From positions 62,001 to 126,000 of the forward strand of contig NZ_CP090004.1 in assembly GCF_021390175.1 (NCBI RefSeq): a stretch of DNA of 64,000 bases, read 5' to 3'. Shown here one piece after another: positions 26,545 through 34,679 of this stretch. The translations under genes and the position numbers were made by a program. The notes beneath the pieces were generated by a model. It had not been told where the DNA came from, made no database searches, and saw only the letters and a program-made list of their open reading frames with translations. The first letter of the stretch is position 1. Each line of letters opens with the position of its first letter. This DNA comes from Flagellimonas sp. HMM57. GTDB taxonomy: Bacteria; Bacteroidota; Bacteroidia; Flavobacteriales; Flavobacteriaceae.

Positions 26545-27879
26545 CTATAAATATTGGTTAATTATATTTTCAAATAACTCTTGTTTCCCACTAAACTGTT
26601 CAAGTTTGGAGTTTTCAAGTGCTAATCTCGTAAGGTCATCCAAGGAAAGTTTTCCATTTTTAAATGACTTTCCCGCCCCGGAGGAGAATGAGGCATACCG
26701 CTCCTCTCTTAATTTCCTGTAGTTTGATTTCTCAAGGATTTTATCGGCAAGGATAATTGAACGGGCAAATACATCCATCCCTCCTATATGGGCATAAAAT
26801 AAGTCTTCAAGATCAGTAGAGTTCCTCCGCGTTTTTGCATCAAAATTAATACCTCCGCCTTGGAGCCCCCCTGATTCTAGAAATACTAGCATAACCTCGG
26901 CCATTTCATAAATATTATTTGGGAACTGATCGGTATCCCAACCATTTTGATAATCTCCCCGATTGGCATCCATACTACCCAGCATGCCGGCATTGGCAGC
27001 AATCTGTACTTCATGTTGAAAGGTATGCTGTGCGAGCGTGGCGTGATTCACTTCCAAATTGAGCTTGAAGTCATCCATCAGATCATATTCCCTTAAAAAC
27101 CCGATTACCGTTGCCGCATCAAAATCATATTGGTGCTTCATCGGCTCCATAGGCTTGGGTTCAATGAAAAAGTTTCCTTTGAAACCGTTCGCCCGGGCAT
27201 AGTCTTTGGCCATGTGGAGAAATGTTGCTAAATGATCCAACTCTGCTTTCATATCGGTATTGAGCAAGGACACGTAACCTTCACGGCCTCCCCAAAACAC
27301 ATAATTTTCTCCACCTAGTTTAATGGTGCTATCTAATGCCTGTTTAACCTGTGCACCAGCGTGAGCAACCACATTGAAGTCAGGATTTGTTGCTGCCCCG
27401 TTCATGTATCGAGGGTTGGAAAACAGGTTGGCCGTTCCCCAAAGCAGTTTAACACCCGATTCTGACTGTTTCTGATAGGCATAGTCAGTAATTTCCTGTA
27501 ATCGCTTCTCGGAAGCAGAGAGAGTCTCCGCTTCATCGACAAGGTCATAGTCGTGAAAACAATAGAACGGCGCCCCAATCTTGGTAATGAATTCGAAAGC
27601 GGCATCCATTTTATCTTTTGCACGATCCAGGGCATCGGTTTTTGAGTCCCATGGAAATGCTTTGGTACCAGGGCCGAAGGGATCTCCTCCAGTTCCACAA
27701 AAGGAATGCCAATAGGCAATGGCAAAACGAAAATGCTCTTCCAGGGTTTTGCCTGCCACTACAAGTTTTGCATCGTAATATTTAAAAGCCAAAGGATTGT
27801 CTGACTCTTTTCCTTCAAATTGGACTTTTCCTATTCCTTTGAAAAACTCCTTGCTTCCTATTATCACTTGTTTGCCCAT
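26545..27879 (-). CDS. xylA: xylose isomerase
   Basis: 444 aa, class II length. It converts D-xylose to D-xylulose. The active-site region [12 protein letters not shown] holds the catalytic His, and [22 protein letters not shown] and [14 protein letters not shown] hold the metal-binding Glu and His ligands. It is the middle gene of the xylose operon, with 52 bp after xylB and 3 bp before the transporter. Confidence 0.97.
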   Translation of the reverse strand: MGKQVIIGSKEFFKGIGKVQFEGKESDNPLAFKYYDAKLVVAGKTLEEHFRFAIAYWHSFCGTGGDPFGPGTKAFPWDSKTDALDRAKDKMDAAFEFITKIGAPFYCFHDYDLVDEAETLSASEKRLQEITDYAYQKQSESGVKLLWGTANLFSNPRYMNGAATNPDFNVVAHAGAQVKQALDSTIKLGGENYVFWGGREGYVSLLNTDMKAELDHLATFLHMAKDYARANGFKGNFFIEPKPMEPMKHQYDFDAATVIGFLREYDLMDDFKLNLEVNHATLAQHTFQHEVQIAANAGMLGSMDANRGDYQNGWDTDQFPNNIYEMAEVMLVFLESGGLQGGGINFDAKTRRNSTDLEDLFYAHIGGMDVFARSIILADKILEKSNYRKLREERYASFSSGAGKSFKNGKLSLDDLTRLALENSKLEQFSGKQELFENIINQYL

Positions 27880-27931
27880 GAATTTATTATTTATAGATTG
27901 ATTTTTATTGGATCGTTTTGATAGTTATTTT

Positions 27932-29422
27932 CTAATTGAACCCTATTACTTTTTTTAGATCTTCTTTCCATAGCCTATAAGAGCTATAGTAGTCATCAGT
28001 ATTTGTAGCAGGCTCATATGTTCTGATTATCCGGTCGCCCGCCATGGCTTCCTTTAAGGAACTAAATTGACCCATACTGTAAGCTGCAGCTCGTGCTGCA
28101 CCTATTGCTCCGGTTGTCTCCACCATATCTATTGGTCCTTTCATCAATGTGGCCACGGTATTGCCAAAAACCTCCGACCTGAACAAGTTGTCATTGCCGA
28201 CCCGAATGGATGTAATGTCCATACCCATTTGGTTCATTATCTCCATACCATATGCAAAGGAATAAGCAATGCCTTCCAATGCCGACCGAAAGAGATGGTT
28301 TTTTGAGTGTCTATTAAATTGAAGTCCACATAGATGACATCCAACATCTACATTGTTCAATATGCGTTCAGCACCGTTACCGAAAGGAAGCATGCGTAAA
28401 CCTTCGGCACCTATAGGTATTTTCTTGATTGCTTCTTCCAAATCATCATAAGAGAATCCCTTTTCAGCAAGTTGTTCTTTTATCCAACGGTATTGTATAC
28501 CAGAGCCATTTATACAAAGGAGGACGCCAATATGAGGGTTGTCCATACTATGGTTAACATGTGCAAAGCTATTTACGCGGCTATGGGGTTCGTAAACGAG
28601 ATTATCTGTAATTCCGTATACTACGCCCGAAGTCCCTCCCGTAGCGGCAACTTGTCCCGGTTCCAATACGCCAAGGGACATGGCATTGTTTGGTTGATCA
28701 CCAGCACGATAACCTACGGGTATTCCATGGTTTAGTCCCAATTCATTGGCCGCCTCTCGAGTAAGGTAACCCTGTTCTGAAAAAGTAGGTACGGAACTAG
28801 GTATTAATTCGTTTGGTATTTCATAATAGTCGAGTAGTTTTTTATAGGGTTTCCCTGCATCAAAATTCCATAACATGCCTTCTGAAAGTCCGGCAACGGT
28901 AGTATTTGCTTCACCTGTCATACGTAGGGCTATATAATCTCCCGGCAGCATAAACTTGAATATCCTATCAAATAAATCAGGCTCATTTTCTTTTATCCAA
29001 CGGAGTTTGGAAGCTGTAAAATTACCTGGGGAGTTCAGTATATGGTCAAAGCATTCTTGCTGTCCCAACGTTTCAAAAGCAAGATTTCCAATTCCAACTG
29101 CTCGACTATCGCACCAGATAATTGACGGCCGAAGAACAGTCCCCTGTTTGTCGACCAAAACAAGACCGTGCATTTGATAAGAAATACCAATGCCCTTTAC
29201 ATCTGATGGATTCACACCGGTTGTTTTGAGAAGTTTTCTTGTCGCCAGTTTTATATGTTCCCACCATACCACCGGGTCTTGTTCGGCCCATCCTGGTTGA
29301 GGGCTGGAAATGGCCATTTCAGTATTTGGACTACTTGCAACTCCTATGTCGACATTGGTTTCACCATCCAAAAGTGCAGCTTTTATTGAAGAACTACCAA
29401 TATCATAACCAATATAGTACAT
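27932..29422 (-). CDS. xylB: xylulokinase
   Basis: 496 aa from the ATG at 29422 (MYYIGYDIGSSSIKAALLDG); a longer frame back to 29470 runs into the operator palindrome and is rejected. FGGY-kinase motifs: the ATP loop DIGSSSIKAAL, the sugar-binding AEQDPVVWWEH and MHGLVLVDKQG, and TGGTSGVVYG. It phosphorylates D-xylulose for the pentose phosphate pathway. It is first gene of the operon and divergent from the Nudix regulator; the palindrome centre lies 49 bp upstream of its start. Confidence 0.95.
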   Translation of the reverse strand: MYYIGYDIGSSSIKAALLDGETNVDIGVASSPNTEMAISSPQPGWAEQDPVVWWEHIKLATRKLLKTTGVNPSDVKGIGISYQMHGLVLVDKQGTVLRPSIIWCDSRAVGIGNLAFETLGQQECFDHILNSPGNFTASKLRWIKENEPDLFDRIFKFMLPGDYIALRMTGEANTTVAGLSEGMLWNFDAGKPYKKLLDYYEIPNELIPSSVPTFSEQGYLTREAANELGLNHGIPVGYRAGDQPNNAMSLGVLEPGQVAATGGTSGVVYGITDNLVYEPHSRVNSFAHVNHSMDNPHIGVLLCINGSGIQYRWIKEQLAEKGFSYDDLEEAIKKIPIGAEGLRMLPFGNGAERILNNVDVGCHLCGLQFNRHSKNHLFRSALEGIAYSFAYGMEIMNQMGMDITSIRVGNDNLFRSEVFGNTVATLMKGPIDMVETTGAIGAARAAAYSMGQFSSLKEAMAGDRIIRTYEPATNTDDYYSSYRLWKEDLKKVIGFN

Positions 29423-29448
29423 ATATAAAAAATGTTGTGTTGGGATAT

Positions 29449-29493
29449 AAATATAACTAATAATAGTCATAATGACTATTATTAGTTATATTT
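29449..29493. promoter_or_regulatory. perfect 45-bp palindrome, operator of the divergent xyl promoters
   Basis: Arms 29449-29470 and 29472-29493 (22 nt each) are exact reverse complements around a single A at 29471; the inner part of the left arm is TAACTAATAATAGTCAT. It lies between xylB (start 29422) and the Nudix regulator (start 29535), so one symmetric site can control both. Each arm also contains TATATTTA, close to the TAnnTTTG box, in the outward direction, so a bound regulator could block both promoters. Confidence 0.8.
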
Positions 29494-29534
29494 ATTTTCT
29501 TTGCTATCTTTTGCCAACGTTTATAAAGAACGAT

Positions 29535-30218
29535 ATGAAATCAACAGGGTTGATAATGGACGACCTGTCCATAGATTGCGTTATTTTCGGTTTTACCAAT
29601 GGATTAGAAGTTTTGTTAGTGAAGCATGGAGAAGGTATTAGTGAGGGAAAATGGGCGTTACCTGGCGGATGGATCAATACAGATGAGTCTCTTGACGCCG
29701 CGGCATATAGAATCCTATATTTGTTGACAAACGTTGAAAATATTTATCTACAACAACTGAAAGCTTTCGGTAGTGTAGACAGATTCCCCACGAAACGTGT
29801 TGTTACCGTAGCTTATTACTCATTGATAAAGGCTGCTGATTTTAATCTGGTCGCAGGTTTTACCGCCTCTGATGCGAAGTGGTTTAAACCGGAAAGAATA
29901 CCTCCATTACCCTATGACCATCGTGAAATACTCGATTTTGCTTTCAGTACACTTAAGAAACAGGTAAAACAAGAACCCATTGGTTTTAACCTACTTCCTG
30001 AAAAATTTACTTTATTTCAGTTACAAAACTTATATGAATCCATACTCGGAATCAAATTGGACAAGCCCAATTTTAGGCGGAAAATTTTGGGCATGAAACT
30101 GCTCATCGACTGTAATGAGAAACAGGATGACGTCTCTCACAGGGCAGCCAAGCTCTATCGTTTTGATAAAGAGGTATACGATTCTTTGAAGGATCGAAAA
30201 TTTGTACTTGACTTCTAA
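29535..30218 (+). CDS. Nudix-domain transcriptional regulator of the xylose operon (NrtR/AraR-like)
   Basis: 227 aa from the ATG at 29535; the frame opens at 29472 inside the palindrome, which is unlikely to be translated. Residues about 10-140 are a Nudix fold (CVIFGFTNGLEVLLVKHG, KWALPGGWIN). In the Nudix box the three catalytic glutamates are replaced: RExxEE reads R-I-L-Y-L-L, so hydrolysis is not expected. Residues about 155-200 form a winged helix (FTLFQLQNLYESILG, FRRKILG). This architecture is that of NrtR-type regulators, which include the arabinose regulator AraR of Bacteroides. A pentose or its phosphate is the likely ligand; repression versus activation is not visible. Confidence 0.85.
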   Translation: MKSTGLIMDDLSIDCVIFGFTNGLEVLLVKHGEGISEGKWALPGGWINTDESLDAAAYRILYLLTNVENIYLQQLKAFGSVDRFPTKRVVTVAYYSLIKAADFNLVAGFTASDAKWFKPERIPPLPYDHREILDFAFSTLKKQVKQEPIGFNLLPEKFTLFQLQNLYESILGIKLDKPNFRRKILGMKLLIDCNEKQDDVSHRAAKLYRFDKEVYDSLKDRKFVLDF

Positions 30219-30478
30219 AAAACTTTTTAAAAATTAGATTGTTCAATTAAATGAATTCTGATATAAATTATAACTTTTTGACTTTAAACTATAGTTTATC
30301 TTATAAATAACCCAGATTTCCTATTTATGTGAATGGGACAGGGATTTAATATAATTCTAAGAATGTATATCATACCATGTAGCTAGCACTCTGCGCTCCA
30401 ATACATTGTTGATTTATCAGGCTTAGAAGGCTAATATTCTCCAGCAGGCTTCATTCAGGTTTTGAAGTTCTTTATATT

Positions 30479-31261
30479 TTAGAAATCCTTTTTCTTGGAT
30501 TTAACAATGAGTCGCCAGATAGGCAGAACGGTCCAAAGTATCAGCATAAAAATGGAGAGAAACAATCCTTGCTGTGTTCCAAAAAAGGTCTTAAAAACTG
30601 CTCCCGTATATCCCAACAGTGCGGAAATATCCAATTTCAACAGTATTAAAATTCTTGAAAGATCAATGGGGTTTAACGTTGTCGCTACTATGGAAAACGT
30701 ATCCAATGGATATTCTTCAAAAACAATGAGTGACATCAAAAACAGTCCGTCGTAGATTACGGCCAAAAAAAGCCAAAGCAATACCGCATATCCAAATCCT
30801 TTAATTTTGTTTTCATTGGAAAGTCCCATGTTAAACGAAAGAGCGGTAAAAATAAAGGTCAAAAAGGCCCCTGTTACCAACAAGAGCGAAAAATCAAAAA
30901 TTGCATCGCTTCGTAACAGTCCGTACAAAAGAAAGGGAATACCCAGACCAAATACCAAGCTCAGCGTTAACGAGCCAGCCACTCCCAAATATTGACCCAG
31001 AAAAATCGAGGAACGCTTAATGGGTTGCGCCAGCAATAGTTCTGTAAATTCTTTAGAATTGTAGTAATACATAATTCCAAAAATTGTTCCTATAAGTGGC
31101 ACCAATACTATAATGACGTTCATCAAGGTGATTATGGCCTTAGAAACATCGTTGTTCAGGAATAACAGCACAAATCCCAGACCTAGGTAAAACAGGAAGT
31201 ACGCGTAACTCCAACGGCTACGGACAAGGTCGTAAAAGCTATATTTTAGAATCTTAAGCAT
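30479..31261 (-). CDS. nosY: NosY-like ABC transporter permease
   Basis: 260 aa with about six membrane helices in an ABC-2 arrangement; the start is MLKILKYSFYDLVRSRW. NosY is the membrane part of the NosDFY transporter needed to assemble or repair the copper centres of nitrous oxide reductase. It overlaps nosF by 8 bp and is the last gene of the run. The 260 bp downstream to the regulator gene holds no ORF and no convincing terminator. Confidence 0.87.
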   Translation of the reverse strand: MLKILKYSFYDLVRSRWSYAYFLFYLGLGFVLLFLNNDVSKAIITLMNVIIVLVPLIGTIFGIMYYYNSKEFTELLLAQPIKRSSIFLGQYLGVAGSLTLSLVFGLGIPFLLYGLLRSDAIFDFSLLLVTGAFLTFIFTALSFNMGLSNENKIKGFGYAVLLWLFLAVIYDGLFLMSLIVFEEYPLDTFSIVATTLNPIDLSRILILLKLDISALLGYTGAVFKTFFGTQQGLFLSIFMLILWTVLPIWRLIVKSKKKDF

Positions 31262-31958
31262 TAGCGGTCGTTAGTGTGGCAATTGCACGTTCTACATCGG
31301 TTTGGTCAGTTTTTAGCTTTAGGTCATGTATACTTCCTTTAAAGTAGATATTCCCCTCTAATAAGTAGACAATTTCATCAGCTACTTCTTCTACAAATTG
31401 CATGATATGGGAAGTGACCAAAATAGTTTTTCCTTTCTCTTTTTCATTCTGAATCAGTTTCTTTAATCGTATGAGTGCAGCAGGGTCCAATCCGGTTGTT
31501 GGTTCATCCAGAATAATCAAGGGGCTATCGAACATGAAGGTCAGTACGATATTTACTTTTTGTTTGGTTCCGCCTGATAATGTTGACAATCGTTTATCCA
31601 AAAAAGGCTTAAGCCCAAAAAGGGAAATCAGGACTTCCTCTTCGCTTGGCCTTTCCCTAAGGTCCTTTATCATTCGTATCAACTCTTTAACTTTAAGATT
31701 GCCTGGAAAATTGGCTATTTGTGGCAGATATTCTATTTCCCTCCGGTATTTCCATTGATTTTTTATGGATACCCCAGAAATCGCAATAGTTCCCTTATTG
31801 GGAACCACCATTCCCAAAATACTCTTGATCAGCGTAGTTTTCCCCGATCCGTTTGGCCCTAAGATGGCTATGATACCGCCTTCACTTATTGAAAGATTCA
31901 GGTCTTTTAAAACTTCATTTTTACCGAATCTCTTGTATAAATTTTCAATCTGTATCAT
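31254..31958 (-). CDS. nosF: NosF-like ABC transporter ATPase
   Basis: 234 aa. Walker A GPNGSGKTTLIKS (about 34-46), the signature LSGGTKQKVN and Walker B LIILDEPTTGLDP are intact. It energises NosDFY. Its stop overlaps the nosY start, and its ATG overlaps the nosD stop by 4 bp, so the three genes are translationally coupled. This close linkage to NosD and NosL assigns the otherwise generic ATPase to the Nos system. Confidence 0.92.
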   Translation of the reverse strand: MIQIENLYKRFGKNEVLKDLNLSISEGGIIAILGPNGSGKTTLIKSILGMVVPNKGTIAISGVSIKNQWKYRREIEYLPQIANFPGNLKVKELIRMIKDLRERPSEEEVLISLFGLKPFLDKRLSTLSGGTKQKVNIVLTFMFDSPLIILDEPTTGLDPAALIRLKKLIQNEKEKGKTILVTSHIMQFVEEVADEIVYLLEGNIYFKGSIHDLKLKTDQTDVERAIATLTTANA

Positions 31959-33193
31959 GGTATCCTCTTCATTCGTGGATTGGCATCCATAAGTTTATCC
32001 GGGGTAAAAACAGGTGAAACCTTCTCAGAAAAATCGATAATATCCATAAACAGGCTGCGTAACAGTACAATAGTTTCCGGGGTTCGGTTCACAATATAAG
32101 AGAATAGCTTTACGGGTCTATAAGGCACATCCCCTATTCCATTTTTATCCAAATCGTATCCTGTATAACCACTCCAATAGTTTTTATCAAATACGTTGTC
32201 GTTTAATTTGCTATTGTAGGAGATGTCAAAACTGTTATTCAAAAAGTTGTTGTTTGTAAACTCATTGGTATAACAAGCTCCCAAGGCTTTTATGGCCCAT
32301 CCGTTTTGAATAAAATCATTGTTGTTATAGGTAATTCTATTAGAACCTTCTATATTAATCCCTATGGTATTCTCCTCAAAGGTATTGCCCGATATTTCGC
32401 CATCGTTTATTTCTTTCAACAAAATTCCGTAAGCGGCAGTACCCCAGTTTTTCCGAAATACATTGTCCAACATTTTAATATGTTTGGAAAACATGACCGC
32501 TACCCCTGCACCATTATTCTCGAAAGTATTGTTGGTATAGACATCATGATTGCTGAACATAAAATGGAGTCCATATCTAAGGTTGTTTGTACTGCTATTA
32601 TTATTGATAGTGACATTGTCTGAAAATTCCAGATATATGCCATCCCTAGTACCTTGAACGAAATTACGGTCTACGGAAACATTATGGGAATACCATAATT
32701 GAATACCATTGCCAGAGTTGTATTCATCCTTTGCATCACCAATAATCTTATTATGGTAAACTTTTCCATTGTTGGATTTTTCTAGATAAATCCCAAAAAA
32801 AAGTTTTTCCAATACAAGGTTCTTGATTACAAAATTTTCACTTTTTACAACACGCAAAGCGGCATAATCCGTTGTATAGCTCACCCCTACATTGATAAGA
32901 AAAAGTCCGTCTACCGTTACACCATCCGAAGTAATTCTGATAATCTCCCCTTTTTTCTCCCCATCGACTACAGGATAGTTTTCACCTTTTAGCGTTAGCG
33001 GTTTATCGATAATAATGTTGAACTCTTTGTAAGTCCCTTTTTTAACCAACAACGTATCATACTCCGATGCTAATACTATGCCTGCTTTAATCGATTTTAC
33101 GGGACAGGTTTCACATATTTCTATGGTATTGCCATATACCCCTTGCACATATAGAACGGTAAAAACAAGTAAGACAAAACCGTATTTTTTCAT
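31955..33193 (-). CDS. nosD: NosD, periplasmic copper-site maturation protein
   Basis: 412 aa from the ATG at 33193, which overlaps the stop of the cupin gene as TAATG; a longer frame into the upstream gene is rejected. A signal peptide (MKKYGFVLLVFTVLYVQGVYG) precedes a right-handed beta-helix of carbohydrate-binding/sugar-hydrolase-type repeats (NNNSSTNNLRYGLHFMFSN, GISGNTFEENTIG-like units). This is the NosD fold; the protein works with NosF and NosY on the NosZ copper centre. Confidence 0.92.
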   Translation of the reverse strand: MKKYGFVLLVFTVLYVQGVYGNTIEICETCPVKSIKAGIVLASEYDTLLVKKGTYKEFNIIIDKPLTLKGENYPVVDGEKKGEIIRITSDGVTVDGLFLINVGVSYTTDYAALRVVKSENFVIKNLVLEKLFFGIYLEKSNNGKVYHNKIIGDAKDEYNSGNGIQLWYSHNVSVDRNFVQGTRDGIYLEFSDNVTINNNSSTNNLRYGLHFMFSNHDVYTNNTFENNGAGVAVMFSKHIKMLDNVFRKNWGTAAYGILLKEINDGEISGNTFEENTIGINIEGSNRITYNNNDFIQNGWAIKALGACYTNEFTNNNFLNNSFDISYNSKLNDNVFDKNYWSGYTGYDLDKNGIGDVPYRPVKLFSYIVNRTPETIVLLRSLFMDIIDFSEKVSPVFTPDKLMDANPRMKRIP

Positions 33194-33504
33194 TATCGGA
33201 TAATAAGGAATTTTGAATCTTGGAAAGCCTCTACCCAATGCTCTGTTTGTTTAGGAAAACTGGTTTTTTGTTGGTTTTTAAGAACTACAGCGTCTTTCCC
33301 TATATAAAAAGCAATATGTCCCTCCAAAACTATTAAATGGGCGTCTTTGGGCGATTCATGAGGAGGAAAAACTGCTCCCTTTGCTAAACTGATGCTCAAA
33401 ATTTCAAGTGAATCATTTTTTACAAGTTGCTTTACTTGCAACCCTTCAAATGCTTGAATTGCTATGGTATTCTCGATTTCAATATTTTCCATACTTTCTG
33501 GCAC
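33193..33504 (-). CDS. small single-domain cupin in the nos operon
   Basis: 103 aa; MENIEIENT four codons in is an alternative start. The beta-barrel core is visible in SISLAKGAVFPPHESPKDAHLIVLEGHIAFYI, with the partial metal-binding set H (PPHESPKDAH) and a late Glu/His (KQTEHWVEAF). There is no signal peptide, so it is cytoplasmic. It sits between nosL and nosD and is coupled to nosD by a TAATG overlap. A copper-binding or sensing role is conceivable from position but not shown. Confidence 0.7.
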   Translation of the reverse strand: MPESMENIEIENTIAIQAFEGLQVKQLVKNDSLEILSISLAKGAVFPPHESPKDAHLIVLEGHIAFYIGKDAVVLKNQQKTSFPKQTEHWVEAFQDSKFLIIR

Positions 33505-33515
33505 TTTAGTATCTA

Positions 33516-33938
33516 TTATCTGAATTTCTCTTTAAGCTGCTCCCATGTGAATATTTCGCCTCCATGTTCATCAAGTCCCTCTTGTGCGGCATCTTTGGTT
33601 GCAAAAGCAGTTAAATACTCGCCCATTGGACTAGGTATTCCTTCAGAAATCAAAAAAGTGGCTTCGGTTACATCAATTAGTTTTCCTGGTACATTGTAGT
33701 CGTTCGCCAACCCAATTTGAATGGTTTCTTGGTCGATATCTTTAAGATGGTTAAGCATGCATTCGGTAGCATCAAAATTGAATACCTTTCCTTTTTTGGT
33801 GACCATCTGTGCAGCATGTTGTTTGTCGACAATTGTCATTTTACAATAATGACATCCAGCCTCACCATAGGCAATTGGTTTTGGACCAATAGAACATGAT
33901 ATACCAAGAATCAAGGATAAAAACAATATCTTCTTCAT
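33516..33938 (-). CDS. nosL: NosL copper-chaperone lipoprotein
   Basis: 140 aa from the ATG at 33938; a GTG two codons upstream is possible. A lipobox ends at GISC. The NosL motif GCHYCKMTIVDKQHAAQ supplies Cys and Met ligands for Cu(I), which the protein delivers to apo-NosZ. The motif VFNFDATECMLNHL is also typical. It lies 4 bp after the membrane-protein gene and 11 bp before the cupin. Confidence 0.95.
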   Translation of the reverse strand: MKKILFLSLILGISCSIGPKPIAYGEAGCHYCKMTIVDKQHAAQMVTKKGKVFNFDATECMLNHLKDIDQETIQIGLANDYNVPGKLIDVTEATFLISEGIPSPMGEYLTAFATKDAAQEGLDEHGGEIFTWEQLKEKFR

Positions 33939-33948
33939 AAGCACGATG

Positions 33949-34578
33949 TTAAGTTGAATAGTTAAGATTGCTCGCTTTTTTATACTTCCAACCCAAATAA
34001 CCGGCGATTAGGGTAAGGCACATGCCAAGAAACATGAAATAGGCCCCAAGTCTTGGATAGGAGTACGCATCAAAATTCAACATTTTTTGATGCCCCAATA
34101 ATGGTGGTTTATAACTCATTGGAGTTCCGTCTGGGTTCACCAATTTCATTATCGCTTTTGGGTCTAGGTTTGTTCCATAATCCAACAACCAAGCATTAAA
34201 GTCGTACATGCCCAAAACACCTAGAATGGTCATCAAAATAAACCATCCAAAAAACCAATGATAGGATATTTTATCGAAGTACCCCAAAGCTCCGAAGAGT
34301 ACCCCAAAACCTACCATTCCACCGATAACGAGCGGAAATACACTAAATTCCCACATATCTTCTGGCTTTGGCAACGTTTTCATGCCAATGTAGTGGTTGA
34401 GGCCATCTATATTCTGAATATCAAACTCGCTTTGCCCCTGCAAACCATTAATGTAAATATTGATTCCCAAAGGTTCTGGATATTGTGGTGCTCCCAGTTC
34501 TATGTTCCACAATGGGAACACGAAAAGTCCCATTAATAATGCAGAACCAACTATCATTGCTAAACTAGCCTTTTTCAT
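33949..34578 (-). CDS. integral membrane protein of the nos cluster (NosB-like position)
   Basis: 209 aa with about four membrane helices at 6-24, 84-103, 110-128 and 180-198. A large exported segment (GINIYINGLQGQSEFDIQNIDGLNHYIGMKTL) lies between helices 1 and 2. I do not recognise the domain firmly. Clade II nos clusters commonly carry a membrane protein next to nosZ, often called NosB, and this gene holds that position. His and Met residues in the loops (NHYIGM, GHQKML) would suit copper or heme contact, but that is inference. It is the first gene after the hairpin downstream of nosZ. Confidence 0.65.
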   Translation of the reverse strand: MKKASLAMIVGSALLMGLFVFPLWNIELGAPQYPEPLGINIYINGLQGQSEFDIQNIDGLNHYIGMKTLPKPEDMWEFSVFPLVIGGMVGFGVLFGALGYFDKISYHWFFGWFILMTILGVLGMYDFNAWLLDYGTNLDPKAIMKLVNPDGTPMSYKPPLLGHQKMLNFDAYSYPRLGAYFMFLGMCLTLIAGYLGWKYKKASNLNYST

Positions 34579-34621
34579 TTATTCATTTTTTGATTATGAC
34601 ACCTTGATGTTTCCCCTGTAA

Positions 34622-34660
34622 TTAAAAAAAAGCGGGCAGGTCATCGACACAGCCCGCTTC
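34622..34660 (-). terminator. hairpin terminator between nosZ and the nos accessory genes
   Basis: On the minus strand AGCGGGC pairs with GCCCGCT (34652-34658 with 34631-34637) around a 14-nt loop and is followed by eight T residues, a standard Rho-independent terminator. It lies about 20 bp after nosZ. No clear promoter is visible before the next gene, so partial read-through could set a nosZ-to-accessory expression ratio. Confidence 0.8.
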
Positions 34661-34679
34661 TATCATTGGTTAGATGGTG

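Noticed and set aside
29472..29534. Longer N-terminus of the Nudix regulator
   Set aside because: It would begin inside the palindrome and mirrors the equally spurious extension of xylB on the other strand.
30359..30382. A 24-bp stretch nearly identical to the 3' end of the yebC gene (24880-24903; AGAATGTATA-CATACCATG core)
   Set aside because: Flanks do not match, and one such 21/24 match is expected by chance in a window this size.
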